64,000 nt of DNA from Rhodococcus sp. Z13. Its GTDB lineage: Bacteria; Actinomycetota; Actinomycetes; Mycobacteriales; Mycobacteriaceae. The DNA lies in assembly GCF_025837095.1 (NCBI RefSeq), contig NZ_CP107551.1:2400352-2464351 (forward strand), in the 5' to 3' direction. The notes below the pieces were generated by a model. That model had not been told where the DNA came from. It made no database searches and worked only from the letters and a program-made list of their open reading frames with translations. This document shows, in pieces, positions 43,106 to 55,288 of the stretch. Made by a program: the position numbers and the translations under genes. Numbering within the stretch: the stretch's first letter is position 1; every line of letters starts with the position of its first letter.

Positions 43106-44235
43106 ACGACTGGCTCGCCCTCGCCTTCGCGATCCTGCTGCTCGCAGGCAACGCCTTCTTCGTCGGCGCCGAGTTCTCCCTCATCACCGTGCGCCGCGAC
43201 CGGCTCGAGACACTGCTCGCCCAGGGCAAGACCCGGGCCCGCACCGTCATCGAGGCCGGCGAACACCTCTCGCTCATGCTCGCCGGCTCGCAGCTCGGCA
43301 TCACCATCTGCTCGATCCTGCTCGGCCGCGTCGCCGAACCCGCCATCGCGCACCTGATCGAGACCCCGCTGCACGCCGTGGGCCTGCCCGACGGGCTGCT
43401 GCACCCGATCGCCTTCGCGCTCGGCCTGTCGATCGTGGTGATCGCCCACATCCTGCTCGGGGAGATGGTGCCGAAGAACATCGCCATCGCCGGCCCCGAA
43501 CGCATGGCCATGCTGCTCGTGCCCGTGCACCTGCTGTTCATGCGCCCGGCCCGCCCGGTCATCGCGTTCTACAACCTGTGCGCCAACGCCACCCTGCGCG
43601 CCGTGCGCATCGACCCCAAGGACGAACTCGACAGTTCCGTCTCCGCCGTGGAACTCACCGAGATGATCGGCGAATCCCGCTCGGAGGGGCTGCTCGACGA
43701 GGAGGAACACCGCCGGCTCACCCGGGCACTGGCCACCGGCGGCCGCACCGTCGCCGACATCATGATCCCCCTCGCCCGGGTACGGACCGTGCCCGTCACG
43801 GCGCGCGGCACCACCCTCGGGGTGGTAGAGCAGGCGGTCACCGCCACCGGCTACTCCCGCTACCCCACCCGACGCACCGACGGCACCATCACCGGCTACG
43901 TGCACATCAAGGACGTGCTCGACCTCGTGCGCGAGGAATCGACCGGCCCCGACACCGTGGTGCCGCTGGCGCTGATCCGGACGCTGCCCACCGTCGCCGC
44001 CGAATACGGACTCGACGAGGCCCTGGCGGTGCTGCGCGACACCAATGCGCACCTCGCCGGAGTGAGCGACGCCACCGGGACACTACGGGGCATCGTGGCG
44101 CTCGAGGACCTCGTGGAAGAGTTCGTGGGGACGGTGCGCGACGCCACCCACCGGGTCCCCGACCCGCCGGCATCCCGGGCCCCCGACCCGCAGGGACCGA
44201 CCCCGACCGACCCGGTGCAGCACCGTCCCAGCTGA
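43102..44235 (+). CDS. CNNM-family membrane protein, second copy without CorC domain
   Basis: 377 residues. The DUF21 domain (FVGAEFSLITVRRDRL, GEMVPKNIAIAGPERMAM) and CBS pair (GYSRYPTRRTDG, IVALEDLVEEFVG) are kept, but the C-terminal CorC_HlyC domain of its partner is missing, and the protein ends in a Pro-rich tail. It is the Rv1841c counterpart. The pair probably forms a heteromeric cation transporter in the membrane. Confidence 0.91.
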   Translation: MNDWLALAFAILLLAGNAFFVGAEFSLITVRRDRLETLLAQGKTRARTVIEAGEHLSLMLAGSQLGITICSILLGRVAEPAIAHLIETPLHAVGLPDGLLHPIAFALGLSIVVIAHILLGEMVPKNIAIAGPERMAMLLVPVHLLFMRPARPVIAFYNLCANATLRAVRIDPKDELDSSVSAVELTEMIGESRSEGLLDEEEHRRLTRALATGGRTVADIMIPLARVRTVPVTARGTTLGVVEQAVTATGYSRYPTRRTDGTITGYVHIKDVLDLVREESTGPDTVVPLALIRTLPTVAAEYGLDEALAVLRDTNAHLAGVSDATGTLRGIVALEDLVEEFVGTVRDATHRVPDPPASRAPDPQGPTPTDPVQHRPS

Positions 44236-44263
44236 CCGAGCCCGACCCGAGCGAACGAGGACG

Positions 44264-45196
44264 ATGACCCCCGACGCCCCGCCCACACCACGGATTCTCG
44301 ACGAGGCCGAGTGGACGGCCCGCCGCGACCGGCACCACACCGCGGCCGACGATCTGCTCGCCGGGCACGTGCAGCGGCGCGCGGCGGGCGAGAAGCATCC
44401 GGTGCACGACTTCCTGTTCACCTACTACAGCCTGCGGCCGAGCCAGCTGCGCCGCTGGCATCCGGGCTTCGGCAGGGTGCTGCTCGGCGCAGCGGCGGTG
44501 CGCGAGTACCGGGACCATCCGGGCTACGAGCGGGTCGTGGTCGACGGCACCGTCGGGGTGCGGGTGGCCGAGCATGTGCTCGACCGGCGGTTCGAGACGG
44601 TGGAGTTCGTGGCCGGGCTGCTCGCGGCGACGGCGGCGCGGCCCCCGCAGCTCGGGTGCTTCGGCCTGCACGAATGGGCGATGGTGTACCGGGTGGGCGA
44701 CGACGGGGTGCGGCACTCGGCGGTGCCGCTGCGGCTCGGCCATGCCGGCATCGACGCGGTGGTGGAATCAATGCAGTTACGGTGCACCCATTACGACGCG
44801 TTCCGGTTCTTCACCCCCGAGGCCGCGCCCCGCAACGCCACGGGGCTCACCCGGGAGGACCAGCTCGGCAGCGAGCAGCCGGGCTGCCTCCACGCCGGCA
44901 TGGATCTGTACAAGTGGTGTTACAAATTGCTGCCGCTCACCGACTCCGACCTGCTCCTGCGCTGCTTTCGGCACGCGTCCGCAGCCCGTGAACTCGACAT
45001 GCGGGCGAGCCCGTATGATCTTCAGGACTACGGCTACTCGCCCATCAGGATCGAGACTGCATCCGGACGCGCACAGTACGTCCGCGAGCAGTCGGCGCTC
45101 ACCCGAGGCGCCGCAACTCTTCGCGAAGAGCTGCTGAATCGATGTACCGCCCTGCGTGCGCACCGAACCTCCGCGCCGCTACCTACCGGCGGGTAA
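44264..45196 (+). CDS. Conserved hypothetical protein (sometimes annotated 3-methyladenine DNA glycosylase)
   Basis: 310 residues, soluble, no signal peptide. The segment KHPVHDFLFTYYSLRPSQLRRW and later HAGMDLYKWCYKL are recognisable parts of an actinobacterial family often labelled 3-methyladenine DNA glycosylase. I see no helix-hairpin-helix motif supporting that activity, so the function should be treated as unknown. It lies 28 bases after the CNNM pair and just before glcB; its stop is followed directly by the glcB promoter region. Confidence 0.65.
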   Translation: MTPDAPPTPRILDEAEWTARRDRHHTAADDLLAGHVQRRAAGEKHPVHDFLFTYYSLRPSQLRRWHPGFGRVLLGAAAVREYRDHPGYERVVVDGTVGVRVAEHVLDRRFETVEFVAGLLAATAARPPQLGCFGLHEWAMVYRVGDDGVRHSAVPLRLGHAGIDAVVESMQLRCTHYDAFRFFTPEAAPRNATGLTREDQLGSEQPGCLHAGMDLYKWCYKLLPLTDSDLLLRCFRHASAARELDMRASPYDLQDYGYSPIRIETASGRAQYVREQSALTRGAATLREELLNRCTALRAHRTSAPLPTGG

Positions 45197-45241
45197 CATT
45201 AGCGACGATTTCTCGTGCGGCCGGAGTCTGTCCGGTCGCAC
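45194..45241 (+). promoter_or_regulatory. glcB leader: possible -10 box and 5' hairpin
   Basis: TAACAT (45194-45199) overlaps the preceding stop and could be a -10. GTGCGGCCGGA (45215-45225) pairs with TCCGGTCGCAC (45231-45241), with one G-U pair and a 5-base loop, 24 bases before the glcB start. It may affect transcription or message stability. Confidence 0.4.
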
Positions 45242-45265
45242 AGCGAACCGGAAAGAGTGAGGGTG

Positions 45266-47449
45266 ATGACAGAACGCGTGCAGGTCGGCGGACTCCAGGT
45301 CGCACAGGTCCTCTACGACTTCGTCAACAACGAAGCCATCCCCGGCAGCGGGGTCGACGCCGAGACCTTCTGGGCCGGCGCCGACAAGATCATCCACGAC
45401 CTCGCCCCGCGCAACCGCGAGCTGCTCGCCAAGCGCGACGAGCTGCAGACCAAGATCGACGGCTGGCACCGCGACCGCGCCGGACAGCCCCACGACCCGG
45501 TCGCCTACAAGGCCTTCCTCGAGGAGATCGGCTACCTCGTCCCGCAACCGGAGCCGTTCACCGTCGGCACCGAGAACGTCGACGCCGAGATCGCCGAGAC
45601 CGCCGGCCCCCAGCTGGTCGTGCCGGTGCTCAACGCCCGCTTCGCCCTCAACGCCGCCAACGCGCGCTGGGGCTCGCTCTACGACGCCCTCTACGGCACC
45701 GACGTCATCGGTGAAGAGGGCGGCGCCGAGAAGGGCACCGGCTACAACAAGGTCCGCGGCGACAAGGTCATCGCCTGGGCCCGTGACTTCCTCGACAAGG
45801 CCGTCCCGCTCGCGCAGGGCTCGCACCGCGACTCCACCGGCTACACCATCGACGGCACCGAACTGAAGGTCGCCCTCGCCGACGGCACCGTCACCGGCCT
45901 GGCCCAGCCCGACAAGCTCGTCGGCTACCTCGGCGACAAGAGCGCCCCCTCCTCGGTGCTGCTGCGCAACCACGGCCTGCACATCGACATCCAGATCGAC
46001 CCGGCCTCCCCGATCGGCAGCACCGACCCGGCCGGCGTCAAGGACGTCGTCCTCGAATCCGCCGTGACCACCATCATGGACTTCGAGGACTCCGTCGCGG
46101 CCGTCGACGCCGACGACAAGGTCGTCGGCTACCGCAACTGGCTCGGCCTCAACCGCGGTGACCTGTCCGAGTCCTTCGACAAGGGCGGCAAGACCCTCAC
46201 CCGCAGACTGAACCCGAACCGCACCTACACCGCGCTCGACGGCAGCGAGCTCGAACTGCACGGCCGTTCCCTGCTGTTCGTCCGCAACGTCGGTCACCTC
46301 ATGACCAACCCGGCGGTGCTCGACCGCGACGGCAACGAGGTGCCCGAGGGCATCCTCGACGCGCTGATCACCAGCCTGTGCGCCATCCACGGCCTGCACA
46401 CCGACGAAGCCCACGGCCCGCTCGCCAACAGCCGCACCGGCTCGATCTACATCGTCAAGCCCAAGCAGCACGGCCCCGAGGAATCCGCCTTCACCACCGA
46501 GCTGTTCGGCCGCGTCGAAGAGGTCCTGTCGCTGCCGGCCAACACCCTCAAGGTCGGCATCATGGACGAGGAGCGGCGCACCACCGTCAACCTCGCCGCC
46601 TGCATCAAAGCCGCATCCGACCGCGTGGTGTTCATCAACACCGGCTTCCTCGACCGCACCGGCGACGAGATCCACACCTCCATGGAGGCCGGCCCCGTCG
46701 TCCGCAAGGCCGCCATGAAGCAGCAGCGCTGGATCGCCGCCTACGAGGACTGGAACGTCGACACCGGTCTGGCCTGCGGGCTGCAGGGCAAGGCCCAGAT
46801 CGGCAAGGGCATGTGGGCCATGACCGACCTCATGCGCGACATGGTCGAGCAGAAGATCGCCCAGCCCAAGGCCGGCGCCAACACCGCCTGGGTGCCCTCG
46901 CCCACCGGCGCCACCCTGCACGCCACCCACTACCACGAGGTCGACGTCTTCGCGGTCCAGAACGAGCTCAAGGGCAAGGCCCGCGCCACCGTCGACGACA
47001 TCCTCACCATCCCCCTCGCCGAGAACCCGAACTGGAGCGACGAGGAGAAGCGCGAGGAACTCGACAACAACTGCCAGTCCATCCTCGGCTACGTCGTGCG
47101 GTGGATCGACCAGGGCGTCGGCTGCTCCAAGGTGCCCGACATCCACGACGTCGCGCTCATGGAGGACCGCGCCACCCTGCGCATCTCCAGCCAGCTGCTC
47201 GCCAACTGGATCCGCCACGACGTGGTCAGCGCCGACGACGTCGTCGCCGCCCTCGAGCGGATGGCCCCGGTCGTCGACCGCCAGAACGCCGGCGACCCGG
47301 CCTACCGGCCGATGGCCCCGAACTTCGACGACAGCATCGCCTTCCAGGCCGCCAAGGAACTCATCCTCGAAGGCACCAAGCAGCCCAGCGGCTACACCGA
47401 GCCGATCCTGCACCGCCGTCGCCGCGAGTACAAGGCCAAGTACGCCTGA
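45266..47449 (+). CDS. glcB: Malate synthase G
   Basis: 727 residues, matching the long G-type enzyme. Segments such as [33 protein letters not shown] and a central stretch with [11 protein letters not shown] are characteristic. It condenses glyoxylate with acetyl-CoA to malate in the glyoxylate shunt. ATG 45266 ([11 protein letters not shown]) aligns with the mycobacterial start; an upstream in-frame ATG at 45215 lies in the leader hairpin. It is Rv1837c in M. tuberculosis, in the same order. Codons are strongly C-ending, fitting high expression. Confidence 0.97.
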   Translation: MTERVQVGGLQVAQVLYDFVNNEAIPGSGVDAETFWAGADKIIHDLAPRNRELLAKRDELQTKIDGWHRDRAGQPHDPVAYKAFLEEIGYLVPQPEPFTVGTENVDAEIAETAGPQLVVPVLNARFALNAANARWGSLYDALYGTDVIGEEGGAEKGTGYNKVRGDKVIAWARDFLDKAVPLAQGSHRDSTGYTIDGTELKVALADGTVTGLAQPDKLVGYLGDKSAPSSVLLRNHGLHIDIQIDPASPIGSTDPAGVKDVVLESAVTTIMDFEDSVAAVDADDKVVGYRNWLGLNRGDLSESFDKGGKTLTRRLNPNRTYTALDGSELELHGRSLLFVRNVGHLMTNPAVLDRDGNEVPEGILDALITSLCAIHGLHTDEAHGPLANSRTGSIYIVKPKQHGPEESAFTTELFGRVEEVLSLPANTLKVGIMDEERRTTVNLAACIKAASDRVVFINTGFLDRTGDEIHTSMEAGPVVRKAAMKQQRWIAAYEDWNVDTGLACGLQGKAQIGKGMWAMTDLMRDMVEQKIAQPKAGANTAWVPSPTGATLHATHYHEVDVFAVQNELKGKARATVDDILTIPLAENPNWSDEEKREELDNNCQSILGYVVRWIDQGVGCSKVPDIHDVALMEDRATLRISSQLLANWIRHDVVSADDVVAALERMAPVVDRQNAGDPAYRPMAPNFDDSIAFQAAKELILEGTKQPSGYTEPILHRRRREYKAKYA

Positions 47450-47463
47450 TCCGCACCGACACC

Positions 47464-47502
47464 GGGCAGGGCCCCGATCCACACCGGATCGGGGCCCTGC
47501 CC
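47464..47502 (+). terminator. glcB terminator hairpin
   Basis: A 17-bp perfect stem (47464-47480 with 47486-47502) and a 5-base loop, followed by CTTTCC, 15 bases after the glcB stop. Confidence 0.85.
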
Positions 47503-47613
47503 CTTTCCGGGTACCTCACCTCCCCGACCCCCGGCCCCGCATCCCGCACCCCGCCCCCGACGCTCATTAGACTCGGCGGGCGGACCGACAAACGAAACGA
47601 GGCGAACGAACAG

Positions 47614-49353
47614 GTGGGCGGGCGACATCGCGGCGACGGACGCCGAGGAATCAGCACCAGCGTCATCGTGCTCGCACTGAGCGCAGTACTCATCGTCCTC
47701 GCGGTGTTCGGCTGGTTCCGGCTCCGCGACCGCGCCGACAGCGAAGCCGCCGTCGCCGCCGAGACCTGCGTCGAAGGCGACGCCGTGCTGTATCTCGCGG
47801 CCGACCCCCTCATCGCCCCGGCCCTCGCCGAACTCGCCGACCGCTGGACCACCGACGCCCCCCGCGTCATCCGCGACCACTGCGTCACCGCCGAGGTCCT
47901 CGCCGTCGACAGCCTCGACGCCGCCAACACCCTCACCGGCGACGCCTGGGACCCGGCCCTCGGCCCCGAACCCGCCCTGTGGGTCCCGCTCGACACCCGC
48001 TTCACCGCCCGCACCCCCGACGCGATCGACGGCACCCCCCGCTCCCTCGCCACCTCCCCGGTCGTCCTCGCCGTCCCCACCGACCTCGGCCGCGCCTTCA
48101 CCGGCGCCGCGCTGCGCTGGCAGGACCTGCCCGCCCTCCAGAGCGACCCCGCCGCCATGCGCGAACTCGGCCTCGAGATCTGGGGCAGCCTCGGCCTCGC
48201 CCTGCCCACCGGCAGCGACACCCACGCCACCACCCTCGCCCTCGAAGCGGTCACCGCCGCCGTCACCGACGCCGGCACCGGACCGGTCACCCTCGAACAG
48301 GCCGCCACCCCCGACGCCATCACCGCCGTGAGCACCCTCGCGCTCGGCGCCGACACCCTCGGCGCGATCGGCAGCACCGGCGACGTCCTCACCGCGCTCG
48401 GCACCCGCACCGACACCGGCGCCCCCATCCACGCGGTGCCCGTCGTCGAACAACGCCTGCTCCAGGCCCTCACCGACAAGCAGGTCCGCGGCCTCACCGG
48501 ACACCTCCCCCTCGGCGCCACCCCCCTCGTGGACTTCCCCGCCGCGGTCGTCGACGCCCCCTGGGTCGACGAGACCCTCGCCCGCGCCGCCGCCGAGTTC
48601 ACCGACTACGTCCGCCGCCCCGAACAGGCCGACGTGCTCACCGGCCACGGCTTCCGCACCGGCGACGCCACCCCCGAATCCGCCGGGGAACTGCCACTGC
48701 CCCGCATCGACGAGACCCTCGCCCCGGCCGACCCCCGGGTCGACGAAGTGCTCGTCTCGCTGCGCCTGGCCCCGGTCACCCCCCGCAAGATCACCCTGGT
48801 CGTCGACACCTCCACCTCGATGGGCACCCCCGCCGGGGACGGCACCCGGCTCACCGCCACCGCCGACGCCGTCCGCGAGGTCGTACGCCGCGCCTCCACC
48901 AACTCGGTGATGGGCATGTACGTCTTCGACGACGCCGACCCCGGTCACCGCGTCGCCGTGATCCGCGACGGCCTCACCGCATCGAAGCGCGCGGCGCTGT
49001 CCACCGCGCTCGACGACATCCCCCTCACCGAGCGGGAGCCGGTCTACGCGACCGTCACCGCCGCCTACCGTGACGCCGTCGACAAGTACGATCCGGACCG
49101 CCCCAACTCGGTGCTGGTCGTCGTCGACAGCACCGACGGGGATCGTGCGGCGGCCGACCAACTGCTCGCCGCGATCCGCGAGCTGCGCTCCCCCGACAAG
49201 CCGGTGCGGATCGACGTCGTGGTGCTCGGGGAGGATGTCGAGGAGACCGACGCGCTCGAGCAGGCCGCCGACGACACCGAGGGTTCCTTCACCGTCGTCG
49301 ATCCCGCCGAGTCCGCCGACCTCACCGACCTCCTCCGAAAGCTGGCGTCCTGA
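47614..49353 (+). CDS. Membrane-anchored protein with substrate-binding-like and VWA domains (Rv1836c-like)
   Basis: 579 residues. One N-terminal membrane segment (SVIVLALSAVLIVLAVFGWF, residues 15-34) precedes a large outside region resembling an extracellular solute-binding protein (about 50-370). A C-terminal von Willebrand A domain has the metal-dependent adhesion motif DTSTS near residue 399. The layout matches M. tuberculosis Rv1836c, of unknown function, in the same genomic place. TAGACT at 47568-47573 is a possible -10, and GAGG lies before the GTG start. It probably binds a ligand or partner protein at the cell surface. Confidence 0.85.
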   Translation: MGGRHRGDGRRGISTSVIVLALSAVLIVLAVFGWFRLRDRADSEAAVAAETCVEGDAVLYLAADPLIAPALAELADRWTTDAPRVIRDHCVTAEVLAVDSLDAANTLTGDAWDPALGPEPALWVPLDTRFTARTPDAIDGTPRSLATSPVVLAVPTDLGRAFTGAALRWQDLPALQSDPAAMRELGLEIWGSLGLALPTGSDTHATTLALEAVTAAVTDAGTGPVTLEQAATPDAITAVSTLALGADTLGAIGSTGDVLTALGTRTDTGAPIHAVPVVEQRLLQALTDKQVRGLTGHLPLGATPLVDFPAAVVDAPWVDETLARAAAEFTDYVRRPEQADVLTGHGFRTGDATPESAGELPLPRIDETLAPADPRVDEVLVSLRLAPVTPRKITLVVDTSTSMGTPAGDGTRLTATADAVREVVRRASTNSVMGMYVFDDADPGHRVAVIRDGLTASKRAALSTALDDIPLTEREPVYATVTAAYRDAVDKYDPDRPNSVLVVVDSTDGDRAAADQLLAAIRELRSPDKPVRIDVVVLGEDVEETDALEQAADDTEGSFTVVDPAESADLTDLLRKLAS

Positions 49354-49355
49354 CC

Positions 49356-50498
49356 GTGCTCAGACTGCTCGTCGTGGGGGTCTTCCTCGCGCTCATCACC
49401 TTCTGGCTGCACCGTCGGCTCGTCCGCGCCCCCGGTCTCACCGGCCCGGCCGCGTTCACCGCCGACCTCGCCCTGGCGGTGATGTTCGCACTCATCCTCG
49501 GTGCCTCGCTGGTCGGCACCACCCTCGACCCGTCCTGGGCCCGGCCGATCGGCTACCTCGGCTGGTCCTGGCTCGCGGTGGTGCTGTATCTGGTGCTCGG
49601 CTGCATCGTCGTCGGCCTCGTCCGGCTGGTACTGCGACTCGCCCGGCGCGGCCGCACCGAGAACGACCCGGACGGGACCCCGAGCCGCGGACTGCGGATC
49701 GCCACCGCGGTGCTCGTCGTCGGGGCCGTCGCCGCCGTGGTCTACGGGACCGTCGAGGCCGACCGGCCCCGCACCGTCACCGTGCCCGTCGCCCTCGACG
49801 ACCTTCCCGCCGGCTTCGACGGGCTGCGGATCGCGCTGGTCACCGACCTGCACGTCGGGCCCGCCCGCGGCGCCGACTTCGTCCGGCAGGTCGTCGAGCA
49901 GGTGAACGCGCAGCAACCCGACCTGATCGTGCTCGGCGGCGACCTCGCCGACGGCACGGTCGAACTCGTCGGCTCCGACCTCGAACCACTGCGCGACCTG
50001 CAGGCCCCGCTCGGAGTATTCGGTGTCAGCGGGAACCACGAGTACTACTCCGACGACGCCGAGTCCTGGCTCGACCACTGGGAGACCCTCGGTGTACGGA
50101 CACTGCGCAACGAACACGTCGTCCTCGAACGCGGCGGCGACGTCGTCGCCCTCGCCGGCGTCCACGACTACACCGCCACCGACCCCCACCACCCCGACAT
50201 GCCCGCGGCTCTCGACGGCATCGCCGCCGGTACCCCGGTGATCCTCGCCGCCCACCAGCCCCGCCACGTCGACGAGGCCCGCGAACTCGGCGTGGACCTG
50301 CAGCTGTCCGGCCACACTCACGGCGGTCAGATGTGGCCGCTGCGGCCGTTCGTCGCGCTCGCCAACCCCACCGTCACCGGTCTCGACCGCTTCGGCGACA
50401 CACAGATCTACACCTCGCAGGGCACCGGCGCGTGGGGGCCGCCCGTCCGTGTCGCCACACCTCCCGAGGTCACGATCCTCGAACTGACCGGAGCCTGA
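49356..50498 (+). CDS. Membrane-anchored metallophosphoesterase (YkuE-like)
   Basis: 380 residues. Four hydrophobic segments in the first 145 residues precede a calcineurin-type domain with TDLHVG, GGDLADG, GNHEYY, AHQP and GHTHGG, a complete binuclear site. Such proteins cleave phosphodiesters or phosphate esters, in YkuE-like cases lipid-linked, at the outer face of the membrane. It starts two bases after the VWA gene, so the two form an operon. Confidence 0.9.
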   Translation: MLRLLVVGVFLALITFWLHRRLVRAPGLTGPAAFTADLALAVMFALILGASLVGTTLDPSWARPIGYLGWSWLAVVLYLVLGCIVVGLVRLVLRLARRGRTENDPDGTPSRGLRIATAVLVVGAVAAVVYGTVEADRPRTVTVPVALDDLPAGFDGLRIALVTDLHVGPARGADFVRQVVEQVNAQQPDLIVLGGDLADGTVELVGSDLEPLRDLQAPLGVFGVSGNHEYYSDDAESWLDHWETLGVRTLRNEHVVLERGGDVVALAGVHDYTATDPHHPDMPAALDGIAAGTPVILAAHQPRHVDEARELGVDLQLSGHTHGGQMWPLRPFVALANPTVTGLDRFGDTQIYTSQGTGAWGPPVRVATPPEVTILELTGA

Positions 50499-50506
50499 TC
50501 CGCCCG

Positions 50507-50538
50507 CTCCTTGATGGGTGAGGTTCGTCGTCAAGGAG
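50507..50538. repeat. Inverted repeat after the metallophosphoesterase gene
   Basis: CTCCTTGA (50507-50514) and TCAAGGAG (50531-50538) are exact reverse complements 16 bases apart, 8 bases after the stop codon. It may form a weak hairpin. No gene is seen in the rest of the 134-base gap. Confidence 0.35.
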
Positions 50539-50593
50539 GTGGAGTTTTGTATTCCTATGTTTTCCGTCCTGTACGAACATTCATCGGACCGAA

Positions 50594-50626
50594 TTCGGGG
50601 TCGGTGGTCCTGCCACCGACCCCGAA
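50594..50626. terminator. Bidirectional terminator hairpin
   Basis: A 14-bp perfect stem (50594-50607 with 50613-50626) and a 5-base loop, between the convergent metallophosphoesterase gene and gcvP, 7 bases beyond the gcvP stop. Confidence 0.85.
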
Positions 50627-50632
50627 CCGCCG

Positions 50633-53485
<2,853 letters not shown>

Positions 53486-53569
53486 CGCAGCTCCCGGGCT
53501 GGTCGGCGAGGTCCACGCCCGCGCACGGTTGCGCGGTGTGCTTCCTCCCCCTCTGTCGTGAGCTCGCGA

Positions 53570-53738
53570 GGCGAGCGCCTGAGAGATTCGGCCGCCAGTG
53601 CCTTTCCCCGTGGGCGGGCGGGTGCTCCCACCGCTTTCCAGAGACGTCGATGCCCACGCGGTCCCGGTTGCCTGAGAGATTGACGGGGAGGTGCTGCTCC
53701 TTCGGCGCCCGGATCGGTGTCCGGGACTCTCCCGCGTG
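53570..53738 (-). promoter_or_regulatory. Tandem glycine riboswitch (gcvT motif) in the gcvP leader
   Basis: On the minus strand, the first aptamer opens with CGCGGGAGAGTCCCGG (ending near 53736), continues with GGAGCAGCACC and closes with AATCTCTCAGGCA (53671-53683). A linker follows, then the second aptamer with TCTCTGGAAAGCGG, GGGAGCACCCG and the closing AATCTCTCAGGCG near 53578-53590. Two aptamers in series is the usual glycine riboswitch form. It precedes gcvP by about 85 bases and should act as an ON switch for glycine degradation. Confidence 0.93.
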
Positions 53739-53755
53739 ACGGCGACGCGCTGTCG

Positions 53756-53761
53756 ATTCTA
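53756..53761 (-). promoter_or_regulatory. Likely -10 box of gcvP
   Basis: TAGAAT on the minus strand, about 20 bases before the first riboswitch aptamer, well placed for a start site near 53749. No strong -35 is evident. Confidence 0.6.
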
Positions 53762-53821
53762 GATCACGCCCTGGGGGCTCCGGCACGCCACGAACGGCCG
53801 GAAGTGTGCTGTCGGTGACAT

Positions 53822-54448
53822 TCAGCCGATACGGCGGTTGATGCGTTCGCGGCGACGCGAGGCGAGTTCGTCCTCGGGGCGCTGTTCCACTCCGCCGCCG
53901 TCGGCGCGTTCGGCGGGGAAGTCGGCGATGCTGCCGGTCAGTTCGCGCATCGCCCCGCTGACGGCGATCCCGAAGACGCCCTGACCGCCCTGCAGCAGGT
54001 CGACGACCTCTTCGGGCGACGTACATTCGTAGACGGTGGTGCCATCGGAGAACAGGGTGATCTTCGCGAGGTCGCGGACACCGCGGCTGCGGAGATGGTC
54101 GACGGCGACACGGATGTTCTGGAGCGAGACGCCGGTGTCGAGAAGTCGTTTGACGATCTTGAGGACGAGGATGTCCTTGAACGAGTACAGTCGCTGACTG
54201 CCGGATCCGGCTGCGCCGCGGATCGACGGGACGACGAGGTTGGTGCGGGCCCAGTAGTCGAGCTGGCGGTAGCTGATGCCCGCGATCTGGCATGCGATGG
54301 GCACTCGGTATCCGACGAGCTCATCGGGTACCGAGTCGTCGGGAAACAGACCCGGCTGGACCTCGTCGACGTCGTGCATCTGCGGCGCCGGATTGGAACG
54401 GTCGCCGGTATCGACGCCGAGTGGCTGTCCCTTCGTCCGATCTCGCAC
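53822..54448 (-). CDS. MerR-family regulator (Rv1830-like)
   Basis: 208 residues from GTG 54448, chosen because GAGAGGAAG lies about 8 bases upstream; a longer frame to 54523 has no better start. The MerR helix-turn-helix core ISYRQLDYWARTNLVVPSI is followed by VSLQNIRVAVDHLR and a long C-terminal region (DGTTVYECTSPEEVVDLL). It closely resembles M. tuberculosis Rv1830, proposed to act in growth and cell-division control. It lies between gcvP and the Rv1829-like gene as in M. tuberculosis. Confidence 0.92.
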   Translation of the reverse strand: MRDRTKGQPLGVDTGDRSNPAPQMHDVDEVQPGLFPDDSVPDELVGYRVPIACQIAGISYRQLDYWARTNLVVPSIRGAAGSGSQRLYSFKDILVLKIVKRLLDTGVSLQNIRVAVDHLRSRGVRDLAKITLFSDGTTVYECTSPEEVVDLLQGGQGVFGIAVSGAMRELTGSIADFPAERADGGGVEQRPEDELASRRRERINRRIG

Positions 54449-54698
54449 TGCTGTGACTTCCTCTCGCGCGCCCCGTTGTGCCTCGCAACGATCGATGGGC
54501 GGACCCCCACCACATCCGATCATCGAGCGCTCTCAGGCTCACCGAGTGATCCACTGCGGATTCACTCAGCGTACGCTCCGGTACCGGACGCTGGGCTGCA
54601 ACACGCCGACCGGAAAGGCAACCTTCGACACTACCCCTGCTTCGGTCCGCGCGCTCGTCGAGCACGCGCCGTCGCCTGTGCGACCGCGCGAACGGCTC

Positions 54699-55172
54699 TC
54701 ACCCGTCCGTCGCCTTGAAGTCGTCCGGCGAGACCGAATCGAGGAATTCCTTGAACTTCTCCACCTCGTCCTCGCGTTCGTCCGGCATCACCAGACCCGC
54801 CTCGGCGAGCACCGGCTCCTCCACGAAGACCGGGGCGCCGACGCGCAGGGCCACCGCCACCCCATCGGAGGGCCGGCACGACACCCGCATCCCGTCGTCG
54901 AAGACGAGATCCGCGTAGAAGGTGCCCTCCTGCAGGTCGACGATGCGCACCTCGACCAGGTTGTGGCCGAACACGTCGAGGAGATTCTTGATCAGGTCGT
55001 GGGTGAGCGGGCGTGCCGGCTCGACCCCCTGCTGTTCGAGCGCGATCGCCGTCGCCTCGTTCTGCCCGATCCAGATCGGCAGGTAACGTTCCCCGTCGAC
55101 CTCCCGCAGCAGCAGGACGGGCTGGTTCTGCGGCTGTTCGATACGAATGCCCACTATCCGCATCTCGCTCAT
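54699..55172 (-). CDS. Bifunctional nuclease family protein (DUF151, Rv1829-like)
   Basis: 157 residues from ATG 55172 (MSEMRIVGIRIEQ). The segments PVLLLREVDGERYLPIWIG and GVEPARPLTHDLIKNLL and the SCRPSDGVAVALR stretch are characteristic of the DUF151 bifunctional-nuclease fold. Cytoplasmic; its biological role in actinobacteria is not settled. It is embedded between two MerR genes in the same order as Rv1828-Rv1830. Confidence 0.9.
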   Translation of the reverse strand: MSEMRIVGIRIEQPQNQPVLLLREVDGERYLPIWIGQNEATAIALEQQGVEPARPLTHDLIKNLLDVFGHNLVEVRIVDLQEGTFYADLVFDDGMRVSCRPSDGVAVALRVGAPVFVEEPVLAEAGLVMPDEREDEVEKFKEFLDSVSPDDFKATDG

Positions 55173-55288
55173 CGCGGTGCCTCCGTCCTGCTGCTCGCCG
55201 GTGGTGTGGACCACCCCGGCATGCTGCCAGGAATTCTAGTGAACTCCCGGGGATCCGTCAGGTGCCGAGACTCACCCCGGCATCGTCG

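Noticed and set aside
45179-47482. 767-codon minus-strand open frame opposite glcB
   Set aside because: Val/Asp/Gly repeats without domains; glcB on the plus strand is unmistakable.
47392-49161. 589-codon minus-strand open frame opposite the VWA protein
   Set aside because: Gly/Val-rich low-complexity product and no ribosome site; shadow of the plus-strand gene.
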